A DNA stretch of 64,000 nucleotides, taken from positions 28,918,301 through 28,982,300 of the forward strand of contig NC_063170.1 of NCBI RefSeq assembly GCF_023159225.1, in the 5' to 3' direction. The DNA is from Perognathus longimembris pacificus. Taxonomy: Eukaryota > Chordata > Mammalia > Rodentia > Heteromyidae. Under the pieces are notes generated by a model that worked only from the letters and a program-made list of their open reading frames with translations, was not told where the DNA came from and ran no database searches. A program made the translations under genes and the position numbers. This document shows, one piece after another, positions 55,041 to 64,000 of this stretch (positions are counted from its first letter, which is position 1; each line of letters opens with the position of its first letter).

Positions 55041-55636
55041 AAGAGGTATAGATGTAATTCTTCGACTTTGGTGAGTTGACTGGGCGGGGCCCTCTGGAGT
55101 GGGGGGTGGGGCACAGCTGAAACATCTTCCTCAGAGTCCTCTTCTGGAGTTAACTGGTGTGGGGAGTATGGAGGGGGAAGCATTTCCTCCTCCATGCTTC
55201 CTCCCTGGAGGACAGGTGGGCACAATTTCTTCTCTTCCTTCTTGGTTTCTCTCTTGTCACCTCGTGTCTTTTGGGTAAATATTAGGGTAGGGGAAGGAGT
55301 GGAGGAGGGAGTCGGTAAGAAAAGCCGAACCCATGCTGGAGTGTCCCTGTCAACTAGTTTCCTCCAGGTGTCTATATAAGGAATCTGGTCTAGATAGCCT
55401 GAATGAGGGGCTTCAATTAGGCTTTGTAAAGTGCTGATCTTAACTATATTAAAGCTCCCCTCAGGTGGCCAATTAGCTCTCTCAAAGGTGGGCCATTCTG
55501 ACTTACACAGGGTGATCCATTTTTCCTCCTTAAGGGTCACACCTTGGTTCTGAGCTATTTCCTTGACTTCCCTCCAGTGAGCTAGGGTCAAATCTAGGGG
55601 GCTAGATGGAGATCCCCAAGATAGAACGTTACCCAT
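55041..55636 (-). pseudogene. gag: gag MA-p12 remnant, ERV-D2
   Basis: Met at 55636, 'MGNVLSWG' with Gly-2. An MA domain follows with 'HWREVKEIAQNQGVTLKEEK' and 'TLQSLIEAPHSGYLDQIPYI', then an acidic Pro-rich p12-like part with the PPPY late motif. The frame continues past 55041 into spacer and stops near 54926. No capsid. More complete than the ERV-D1 copy. Confidence 0.87.
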
Positions 55637-56033
55637 AGCTCTGATCAGATGTTTAGTTCAGAAGGCTAATAAAAAACAACAACACAACACAACACACAGG
55701 CCTGAGAATAAGAAAAGTTATGAGTTGGAGATCTCCTAGGTTGACCCACAAGCCTCCTCCTGCTAAGCAGCAGGAGCAGACCTAAGTTGGCCCAACCTCC
55801 TGCAAGGGCAGGAGGAGTGGATCCAAGTGGACTCAGAGTCTGGGCACCCCCCAGTCTCCCCGGGATTGCCGAGTAAGTGCATCCGCTTCGACAACCCCTT
55901 AAGGAACCCCTTTAAGAAATAAGCAAAACAGACAAACAGACAAACAAACAAATTACAGGACAAGACAAATAAACAAATGAACAGCGCTGTTTCCTTGCCT
56001 TCAGAGTCTGGGGTCTCGGGGGTGTCTGGGGCG

Positions 56034-56051
56034 ATCCCGGACGAAACTCCA
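56034..56051 (-). promoter_or_regulatory. Primer-binding site, tRNA-Pro type, ERV-D2
   Basis: Sense TGGAGTTTCGTCCGGGAT, three differences from the tRNA-Pro site and different ones from ERV-D1. The shared ancestor was therefore closer to the exact complement. Confidence 0.82.
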
Positions 56052-56053
56052 AA

Positions 56054-56500
56054 TGTTGTGCCAAGTCGCGAGATGACCACCAAGAAGGCCACCGAGACTC
56101 AGATGTTTCGAAATGCAAAAGCAAGGCAAGGCTTTATTTAAGTGAGCTGCAACTCGGGCCTCGTCCTACCCACCAACACAGAGGAGGTTAGGAGGGAGCC
56201 CCGAGCTGTGATTACACAGGGCTTATAAAGGCAAAAAACAAAGTTACAACAATCAGGTGTTCAAGCAAGCAAGATTAGGACACAGGTACAAATCTGATTG
56301 GCTCAGGGCTCGAGGCACTCTGGTGGCAGTCAGAGTTAAGCATTCCCAGCAGTTAGAGTTCTAGACCGACTGGGCCCTAATGGGCTTGTCCTGGAGTTTG
56401 CTCACAGGGCCTGCTTATCTCAGGTTCATGTGGTAAAGTGGGGTTCGCGTGGTAAAGTGGGGCCTGACTTCAAAGTCTGGCACTTCTGGCACATAGTCTG
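56054..56500 (-). repeat. ERV-D2 5' LTR
   Basis: Like the 3' LTR but with the tandem 'ggtaaagtgggg' duplication (56430-56460). Its U3 edge reads 'cacttctggcacatagtctg' where the others end 'cacttca'. Confidence 0.85.
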
Positions 56501-56786
56501 GTACATAGCCTGGGTCCTTTTCTTTATTCTGCTTTCTTTGCATATTGGCTTTTGCTGTAAAGCCTTCCCTCACAGTACTAAAAGGATAGTAGGGACTCCT
56601 TCTAAAATCACCAAAATAATAATAAGAAAGAGGACTTCCTTTTCTCAGAATCCTCAGGGAAAGTTCATCATTTGCTAACTCTGATTGGGTCACAGTCCCA
56701 ATCTAAACCAATCCTAAAGCTCAGACTTTGCCAGTGGCTTCACTGCTGGTTAGCCATAGAGAAAGAGCACTTTAAGAGACACTCAG
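56501..56786. other. No recognisable feature
   Basis: Short unique stretch right of ERV-D2. Confidence 0.4.
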
Positions 56787-57003
56787 TCAACCAGTGGGTG
56801 ACTCACATATGTAATCCTAGCTATTTAGGAGGCTGAGATCTGAGGATCTTGGTTAGAAGACAGCCTGGGCAGGAAAGTCTGTGAAGACTCTTACCTCCAA
56901 TTAAGCACCAAAAAAGGTGGAAATGGAGCTGTGACTCAAGGAATAAAACGCTAACCTTGAGCAAGAACACCCAAGCCCTTAGTTCAAGCCCTAGTACTGG
57001 CAT
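56787..57003 (+). mobile_element. Composite SINE, diverged
   Basis: Head 'taatcctagctatttaggag' and body 'ggagctgtgactcaag'. Confidence 0.82.
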
Positions 57004-57006
57004 GGG

Positions 57007-57631
57007 GGGGGGAGGTCATTTAGTCATAGTTAACAAAGGATATTGATCTGCATGATATAAATGTACTACTGAAACTAGGTTTTTGGATCCTAGACCTAAT
57101 GTCTCATGCTAGGTCCAGCCACTCACCCCCATATGCCAAGTAAAGAGACATGGTAAAGGGCAGAGAAGAAAATTTTATACACGGCAGCTATGGGTAGACA
57201 ACTTCACTGCATCTTCATCTGTCTACTGAAGTATAGACATTGGCTTTAGGTTAAATAGGGAGAACTAAGGGTAGAGAATAAGAAAGGTATATATAATTAA
57301 AACAACCCAAGCCTGGTTGACTCTGGAGGGATTTCTGAAAGTGTTCTAGAGTTATAACTTCAGCTTTGGGACAGAACAGGAACAATTTGCCTGGTTGCAA
57401 TGTCCTGAGATTTGGTTGCTTCCTTTAAGATGATAAAAAGATGACATGAACTAATTAAAGAGAAACTTGCCTTTCACACAAGATACTATTGGTGAATCTT
57501 CTCTTTCCTAGACCCCAAGGTAGTTGTAAAGTGAGAATAGCTCAGGCAAAGATACAACATGGGGGACTTTTAGTTACTTGGTGGGGCATAGAAAAATCAT
57601 CTATTAGGTTGCCCCTCATACTACGTCTTAA
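57007..57631. other. No recognisable feature
   Basis: Unique AT-rich sequence. Short frames only. Confidence 0.4.
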
Positions 57632-57932
57632 TGGGCAGCATATCATAGAGATCAAGAGTATGAAACATGGAGCCAAACCATCTTGGTTCTAATACTGGTT
57701 TTTGTTTTTTGCTTCTGTGGGGTTTTTGTTTGTTTGTTTGGTTGGTTTTGGTTTTGTGCTAGTTCTGGTGCTTTAACTCAGGGTCTGGTCACTGTCTCTA
57801 AGCTCTTTACCACTTGAGCCACAACTCTACTTGTGGCTTTTTTGGCAGTTAATTGGAGATAGGAGGCTAACAGACTTTCCTGCTTGGGCTGGCTTTGAAT
57901 CATGATTCTCAGATATCAGCCTCTATCACTTT

Positions 57933-58150
57933 GGGGTAAGAATGTGGCTTAGTGGTAGGCTGCTTGCCTAGCATACATGAAGCCCTGGGTTTGATTCCTC
58001 ACTACTACATAAACAGAAAAAGCCAGAAGTGGCACTGTGGCACAAGTAAGAGTGCTAGCCTTGAGCAAAAGAAGCACAAGGACAATGCCTGGGCCCTGAG
58101 TTCAAGCCCCAGAACTAGCAAAAACAAAACAAACAAACAAAAAAAAAACA
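57933..58150 (+). mobile_element. ID-like SINE, first of a tandem pair
   Basis: Older variant head 'aagaatgtggcttagtgg'. Inserted in the composite SINE ('gatatcagcctc' on both sides of the pair). Confidence 0.85.
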
Positions 58151-58170
58151 AGAGTCTCACAAAACTTTAG

Positions 58171-58367
58171 GGCTGGGAATATGGCTTAGTGGTAGAGTGC
58201 TTGCCTAGCATGCATGAAACCCTGGGTTCAATTCCTTAGTACTACATAAACAGAAAAAGCTGGAAGTGGTGCTGTGGCTCAAGTGGCAAAGTGCTAGTCT
58301 TAGGCAAAAGAAGCTCAGCGACAGTGCCCAGGCCCTGAGTTCACCCCAGGACTGACCAAAATAAAAA
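58171..58367 (+). mobile_element. ID-like SINE, second of a tandem pair
   Basis: Head 'gggctgggaatatggcttag', complete body and A-rich tail. Confidence 0.88.
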
Positions 58368-58560
58368 AAGATATCAGCCTCCTGAGTAGCTAAGATTACA
58401 GCATGAGCCACCTCCCCAGCCTCTACTATTCTTCTTAGTATTTAAATGTGGTGTGTCATAGGATTATTGTCAAACCTCTCTGTGCCTCACTTTTATTATC
58501 TGTACATGGGAGAGAATAGCCTTCCTGCTCCTAAAATGGTTGCAACACAGAATTCTTTCT

Positions 58561-59195
58561 ACATACTTACTACATGAATATGCAAGATCTAGATAAACCT
58601 TTGCCATTATTGAGATTTATCATCCTTAGGAGAGATTAAGGAAAACCTTAATACTGACAAGTAGTTTTGATGAAGCTGGAGCAATCAGAAATGACCCTTT
58701 CCTCCAGCTCATCACCGGTCCCCAGGAAGCAGCAGTTTCTGTATTCTCCCAACTTGCATGCTGGGGCGGGGTTTGTTCTGAGGGTGGCCAGAGGTTAAGG
58801 GTGTAAATGACCAATATCATTAAGTGCAATCCATTGTGACATTTGATTCACAAACACTGCTCTGGAACTTTGCACTCTGATAGATGATTTTGCTGCTAGC
58901 CTAAGCAGCAAAACTGATTCGGTGTGACACCTTTACTAATTCATAAATTTATCAGCTCTTAGTTCAGCTTCTTTATAAATGCAACCTGAGGGGAGATGGT
59001 GGGCATTGGTTGGACCTTCTCCATAATGAAGTGTAAATTGTCATTTAGAATAGTATTTTTCTATATAAATCCCAGGTCTGAAATGTAGTAATTAAGAGTA
59101 TCTTGGTAAACAACCATAGCTGTAGTCTAAGCATCCTTTTCTTTTCCTTCCTTCCTTCCTCTCTCTTTTCTGTTCTGTTCTGTTTTGTTGTTGTT
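58561..59195. other. No recognisable feature
   Basis: Unique sequence. No gene or repeat seen. Confidence 0.4.
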
Positions 59196-59212
59196 GTCGT
59201 TGTTGTTGTTGT

Positions 59213-59412
59213 GGAGCTTGAACTGTCCCTAAGCTCTTGGCTCAAGACTAATGCTCTACCACTTAGACCTGCAGCTCCACTTCCTGCTTTTTTGGTGGTT
59301 AACTGGAGATAAGAGTCTCACAGACTTTCCTGTCTGGGCTGGCTTTGAATAGCCATCTTCAGATCTCAGCCTCCTGAGTAGCTAGGATTACAGGCTGGAG
59401 TTACCAGCTGGC
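59213..59412 (-). mobile_element. Composite SINE
   Basis: Antisense body then head ('gagtagctaggattacagg'), next to a (TTG)n run (59187-59212). Confidence 0.88.
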
Positions 59413-59540
59413 TGTTATTTTCTTTTCTTTCTTCTCCCCCACCCCCCCACCCCCCGCAGGGGCCCTTGAACTAAGGGCCTTATGCTCTCATTGGACTTTG
59501 GCTCCTCTCCCTAAAAGCAGATATCTAAATCTATGCACCA

Positions 59541-59775
59541 GAGCTGGGCACAGTGGCTCATGGCAATAATCCTAGCTACTCAGGAGAATGAGATCTGAGG
59601 ACTGCAGTTTGAAGCCAGCATCCTGGCCCTCTGCCCATCCCCCCATCCTGGCAGTGAGACTCCTATCTCCAATTAACCTACAAAAAGCCAGAAGTGGAGC
59701 TGTGTATCTCAAGTGGTAGCCTTGAGCACAAATGCTCAAAGACAACACTTATACCCTGAGTTGAAGCTCTAGCAG
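59541..59775 (+). mobile_element. Composite SINE
   Basis: Head 'gctgggcacagtggctcatg' and body 'gagctgtgtatctcaagtgg'. Confidence 0.88.
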
Positions 59776-59983
59776 AATAAACAATCTACTTTCTACTTTG
59801 AAAAGAATAAAAATGTGTAAATGGATAACCACATTAAGATGAAATGCTTATGGGAAGAGAGAAAAACCTAAAGCTTAGAGATTGTCCCTCTGTTTTGGGT
59901 AGGCCCAGAAATACATCCATATTTTAAAATAATGAGTAGCACCCATCTTTGCCACTCAGAACCATTGCCTAAAATAGAGATTG

Positions 59984-60207
59984 AGGGGCTGGGAATATGG
60001 CCTAGTGGTAGAGTGCTTGCCTCCCACACATGAAGCCCTGGGTTTGATTCCTTAGCACCACATATATAGAAAAAGACAGAAGTGGCACTGTGGCTCAAGT
60101 GGCAGAATGCTAGCCTTGAGCAAAAAGAAGCCAGGGACAGTGCTCAGGCCCTGAATTCAAGCCCCAGGACTGGCAAATGAATAAATAAATAAATAAATAA
60201 AATGAAG
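59984..60207 (+). mobile_element. ID-like SINE
   Basis: Target duplication 'atagagattga' at 59973-59983 and 60208-60218. (AAAT)n tail. Confidence 0.94.
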
Positions 60208-60360
60208 ATAGAGATTGACCTGACCATGTGTATTCCCCCAGGTCAGAAAGAATAAAGGCAGCCATTTTGAGTCATTCCTTCATGGGAAGCAGAAAATGTT
60301 TTTCTCTCTTCTTTTGTTTCTCACTACTTTAACCCTGTTATACTAAATCTTTTTCTTTTT

Positions 60361-60590
60361 TTTAATTTGTTTATTAATTGAACACAAATTTTTTGACAAG
60401 GTGTTGTGCAAAAAGGATACAGTTACATAGTAGGGCAGTGTACATTTCTTGTGATATCTTACGTCCTGTTTTTCTATCTCTTCTCTAGGTCAGGTAGACA
60501 TATATGCAATATACAATGTATCAAGAACATATACAGTAGCCACGTGGCCACGCCCAAGAAAGTTCGCCTAGGGCTTTAAATGTAATGTCG
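60361..60590 (-). mobile_element. Very short L1 insertion with a non-L1 5' end
   Basis: 60361-60537 matches the 3' UTR of the long L1. 60538-60590 does not. A 17-bp duplication 'taaatctttttcttttt' brackets both parts (60344-60360 and 60591-60607), so they integrated together. Confidence 0.85.
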
Positions 60591-60614
60591 TAAATCTTTT
60601 TCTTTTTTAAACTT

Positions 60615-61075
60615 TTGTGTTGGTACTAGCGTTTGAACTCAGGATGTAGGTGTTGCTCCTTAGCTTTTTCATGCAAAGCTAATACTCTACCACTTGAGCC
60701 ACATCTGCACTTCTGGCTTTTTGGTGGTTGATTGGAGCTAAGAGTCTCACAGACTTTCTTGCCCAGGCTAGCTTTGAACTTTATTATTTTTTTGTCATTT
60801 GTGGAGCTTGAACTCCCGGCCAGGGTACTGTCCTTGAGATTTTTCCACTTAAGGCTAATACTCTACCGCTTTGAGCTACAGTGCCACTTCTGGTTTCCTC
60901 TTGGTTAATTGGAGATGAGAGTCTCATAGTCTGGCTTGAAACCATGATCCTCAGTTCCCTGCCTTCTTAGTAGACAGGCTTACAAGCATGAGCTACTGGT
61001 GCTTGGCTTAGCTTTGAACCTTGATCCTCAGATCTCAGCCTTCTAACTAGGTGTGAACCATGGCCCCTGGCATAA
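60615..61075 (-). mobile_element. Composite SINE split by a second composite SINE
   Basis: The outer copy is 60615-60780 plus 61007-61075. The inner copy is 60791-61006. 'tagctttgaac' is repeated at the junctions. Confidence 0.78.
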
Positions 61076-61689
61076 AATAACTCTTTGATAAATCCTTTAC
61101 CCTGTGAGTCTCTCCTTTTTTGTCAGACATCCTAAAATATTTTTTATGTGTGGATGTCAAGAATATGTGGGTTTGTGTGAAAGCTGGGAAGCTTAGGGAA
61201 GCCATCAGCTAGTGACAATTTCAAACCCCAAATGTTGGATTCTCTGTGCTTGTGTCCTGGCATAGCATCTTATTTCCCTCAGTCCTCCTCCCATTCCTTT
61301 CTTAGTAACACTCTCAGGTCCTGGCAGCAAATGGCATTCAAAGCTGAGCACATTTTTATTCTACAGAGACACGGTTATATAAAGCTTCCTGTTTGAAAGT
61401 AATTTATTTTGCCCTTTGTTTCTTTTGTATGCTTTTACAAATCACTTGGATTTCTATGGTTTATGTCCATGTATAGCAACACAAAATGATTTTTATCCAG
61501 ACATTTGTGTATACATATATATACACACATATATACATATACATATAAACACACATATATACATACATATTCATATGAAGTCCTACTATGTGATGATCAC
61601 CCTATCAGGCATTGATAAAAACCAGCATTTCTTTAGGTGATGTTTTTTTGCCCCCAAATCCTACTTTTGATATATACCTTTTATGTTCT
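61076..61689. other. No recognisable feature except a TA/CA-rich patch
   Basis: 61510-61575 is an irregular (TACA)/(TATA) microsatellite. The rest is unremarkable. Confidence 0.5.
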
Positions 61690-62022
61690 ATGTTTTCAAA
61701 AGGGAACTGGGTTATAGCTCAACAGCTATGTTAACATGATTATATAAGATGAGGATAAGCAAAAAGAACTCCAAGAGAAGGACACAGGAGGATTCTATTG
61801 TTGTCATTACATTTAATGTTCTAGGTGAATCTCCTTTGGTGTACCCTACGTGGTTACTGTATATGTACACTGGATATTGTATATATGCTTACCTGAACTA
61901 GGGAAGGGAAAGAAAAATGAGGGTGCAAAAAATATGACAAGAAATGTACTCACTACCTTATTATGTAACTGTACCTCCTTTTCACATCACCTTGTCCATA
62001 AAATTTAATTTAAAAAAAAAAG
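61690..62022 (+). mobile_element. Old L1 3' UTR with A-tail
   Basis: 'gaaatgtactcactacctta' followed by '...cataaaatttaatttaaaa' is the usual end of older rodent L1s. Confidence 0.7.
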
Positions 62023-62339
62023 GAATTGGGTTAGCTAAAAGTTGGGGGTGGTGGTGTGTGCTCACATGTGGAATGTGCGTGCCAGTACCAAGGCTTGAAC
62101 TCAGGCTCCATGTCTTATTGAGCTTTTCCCCCAAACACCAAAAGTTCATGTGTAGCATATAGTTTCATGTAGCGATTTCCTGCTCTGAAGAGTTTCTGTA
62201 GTGAGGCTGAGGCCATTAAGTCTCTCCTGAATACATCAGGTTGTGTTATATTTTCTTGTTTTCCAATGTGCTTCAGAAGACCTACTTTTTATCCTTCATC
62301 CTGCTAATAATGCCTTTTTTGTTGTTTTTTTGTTCTGTG

Positions 62340-62570
62340 TATGTGCATGGGTACTAGGACTCGAACTCAGGGCCTGTGCACTGTCTTGAGCTACTTTTAC
62401 TCAAGGCTAGTGCTCTATCCTTTGAGCCTAGATCCAATTCTGACTTATTGATGGTTAATTGGAGAGGAGTCTCACAATCTTTCCTGCTAGGGTTACTTTG
62501 AACTGCAATCCTCAGATTTCAGCTTTCTGAGGAGCTAGGGTTATAGGCATGAGCCACCAGCTGCTGGTAT
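62340..62570 (-). mobile_element. Composite SINE
   Basis: Antisense body ('tactcaaggctagtgctcta') and head ('ggcatgagccaccagc'). Confidence 0.85.
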
Positions 62571-63201
62571 AACAATGCCTTCTTATTTTTCTAAAGTTGG
62601 ACCAACATCCTGACTCTGTTGAGAAACCTTCCTGGATCCCTTTGATTTAGCTATTTCACACCCCTGTTCCCTAGATTTCACTATTCTTGGAGAAAGAGTT
62701 GTAGCTGAATTGTAAAAGTCGAATTACATGTTTGTATCCTTCATTAGGGTAGAAACTAGGAAGAAACAATGCCCAGTTAGACTTATTGTCGTTGGAGTCT
62801 AATAGATAATTATAAATCTGTTGAATTAAATGTCCTTTTATTGTGTCCCTACTATGTGCTACTAATTCTACTAGGCTCTGGGGACACCAAGACCTTGATC
62901 CTTTGAAGATTATAATCTAGTGGAAAGTTACACACTAGGTTAATAATCACACATACCACTATGCAATCTTGAACTATGTAATCAGAGCTTTGAAGGAAAA
63001 GAACAGGATGTTAAAAGAGTATGCGGACTGAAGGATCCAGAGATTGAATAAACAGAACTTTTGTTTTATAGGGAAACCAAGCTGAGGGCTGGAGGTACTT
63101 TTAGGCAAGAGGTTCTATGTCAAACAGTGAGTGGAAGGGAAAGGGAACCAGCTGTTCAGTTGCCCTAGATATTGGCTGACTTGGCTGGTCCTTTTGGGTA
63201 A
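62571..63201. other. Mostly unassigned; possible ancient repeat at 62830-62990
   Basis: 'ctactatgtgctactaattc' and the following text recall the 3' end of an old mammalian-wide repeat. The match is by eye only. Confidence 0.35.
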
Positions 63202-63219
63202 CAGTATCTTGATTTTTTT

Positions 63220-63417
63220 TTTTTTTTTGCCAGTCCTGGGGCTTGAACTCAGGGCCTGAGCACTGTCCCTGGCTTCTTTTTTGCTCAAGGCTAGCACTCT
63301 ACCACTTGAGCCACAGCACCACTTTTGGCTTTTTCTATATATGAGGTGCTGAGGAATTGAACCCAGGGCTTCATGTATGGGAGGCAAGCACTCTACCATT
63401 AGGGCAGATTCCCACCT
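63220..63417 (-). mobile_element. ID-like SINE
   Basis: Antisense. 'agtatcttgattttttttt' repeated at 63202 and 63419. Confidence 0.93.
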
Positions 63418-63428
63418 CAGTATCTTGA

Positions 63429-64000
63429 TTTTTTTTTTAAATCTTTATTGAAAATGTGATGAACAGGAGGGTTACAGTTACATAAGTAAGGTAATGAGTA
63501 TATTTGTTTTTAAACACTGCTACCCCATCCCTCATGTTCTCAGGCTTACCCTTCCCTACTTCCTTCATCCTGCTGTTTCTGTGATTCCTTTTCCCTTCCA
63601 CAGATAATTTTCTAATGTTCATCATTAGTCTTAAGCAATTTGTTTACAATGTGCTTTGGTGAAATTTCCCTCAATTTTTTTGTGCCCGCACATTGGTAAA
63701 TTTGTTATATATTACATTACAATTTTCATCAAATGGTGAAAATGTTATGCCATTAATTCGGAAGATTTTTCTCTGTCTCCCACTGTTGCTTCTGTTCTTC
63801 AAAGACTTCAACTACATGCCTACTAAGCTACTGGTTGTTATTCCACTCACTGACTCTCTTTGCCTTTTTACTTTTTCTTTGTTGTACCTCTCCTTGTTTT
63901 ATGTTGCTTTGTTCTCTGGTACTTTAATCTTTGCCTCTTCGATGTTGAATTTGTTACTATTTTCATCCTGGGTGTTGCTGATCTCATATATATATATAGA
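63429..64000 (-). mobile_element. Probable L1 3' end (older family), continues past the window
   Basis: Poly(T), then 'cagttacataagtaaggtaa', similar in layout to the 3' UTR at 4175-4200 but clearly diverged. No coding part is identified. Confidence 0.5.

Larger units (their letters stand above)
50328..56500 (-). mobile_element. ERV-D2, two-LTR provirus with internal deletions
   Basis: Same family as ERV-D1. Sense order: 5' LTR (56500/56486-56054), primer site, leader, gag MA-p12, spacer with three SINEs, RT thumb, partial RNase H, integrase, env tail, polypurine tract, 3' LTR. 'ctggtaca' occurs just outside both ends (50320-50327; 56498-56505). The right LTR edge carries about 14-20 extra bases before it, so the exact duplication is uncertain. 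Confidence 0.88.
57632..58560 (+). repeat. MIR element split by SINE insertions
   Basis: 57632-57702 ('catggagccaaaccatcttg') and 58440-58560 ('aacctctctgtgcctca') are the two ends of one sense MIR. Between them lies a composite SINE (57757-57925 plus 58370-58422, antisense), itself split by two ID-like SINEs. Confidence 0.75.

Overview
This is repeat-dominated mammalian nuclear DNA, and I find no host protein-coding gene in 64 kb. The commonest interspersed unit is a roughly 200-bp dimeric tRNA-derived SINE: an ID/tRNA-Ala-like head with the 'tggcctagtggcaagag' A box, then a second tRNA-like body with 'gctgtggctcaagtggcag'. A second, composite SINE joins a 7SL/B1-like head to that same tRNA-like body. 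From memory these resemble the IDL-Geo and Geo SINE families of geomyoid rodents (kangaroo rats, pocket mice, pocket gophers). That would make the source a geomyoid rodent. The assignment rests on repeats only and was not checked against a library.

Region 1-39080 is one nested nest of retroelements. The outermost element is a provirus on the minus strand with a tRNA-Phe-type primer site (ERV-P1). Its halves lie at 689-1538 and 38116-39080. They are separated by a second minus-strand provirus, ERV-B, that fills 1539-38115 with 4-bp target duplications. ERV-B was then interrupted by an almost full-length L1 (4110-10819), a solo-type LTR (10894-11593), a short provirus ERV-D1 (12362-17663) and a large provirus ERV-G (18147-35087). 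ERV-G itself holds ERV-P2 (23832-28938, plus strand, a second copy of the outermost family) and ERV-E (32228-34418, plus strand). ERV-P2 holds a solo LTR and SINEs. Nearly every step has a matching target-site duplication (TSD), and several have an uninterrupted paralogue elsewhere in the window that shows the empty site.

Region 39081-64000 is looser: scattered SINEs, older L1 fragments, MIR remnants, LTR fragments, microsatellites and a second D-type provirus (ERV-D2, 50328-56500).

All retroviral gag, pol and env pieces are broken by stops, frameshifts, deletions or insertions. L1 ORF1 and ORF2 are also broken. The most unusual feature is that two unrelated proviruses (ERV-B and ERV-G) both have a palindromic 5' LTR. 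In each, the U3 is replaced by an inverted R-U5, and the matching target duplications lie outside two U5 ends. Other points of interest are SINEs carried inside an ERV lineage, a MIR-bearing passenger segment deep inside the nest, and four different inferred primer-tRNA types in one locus.
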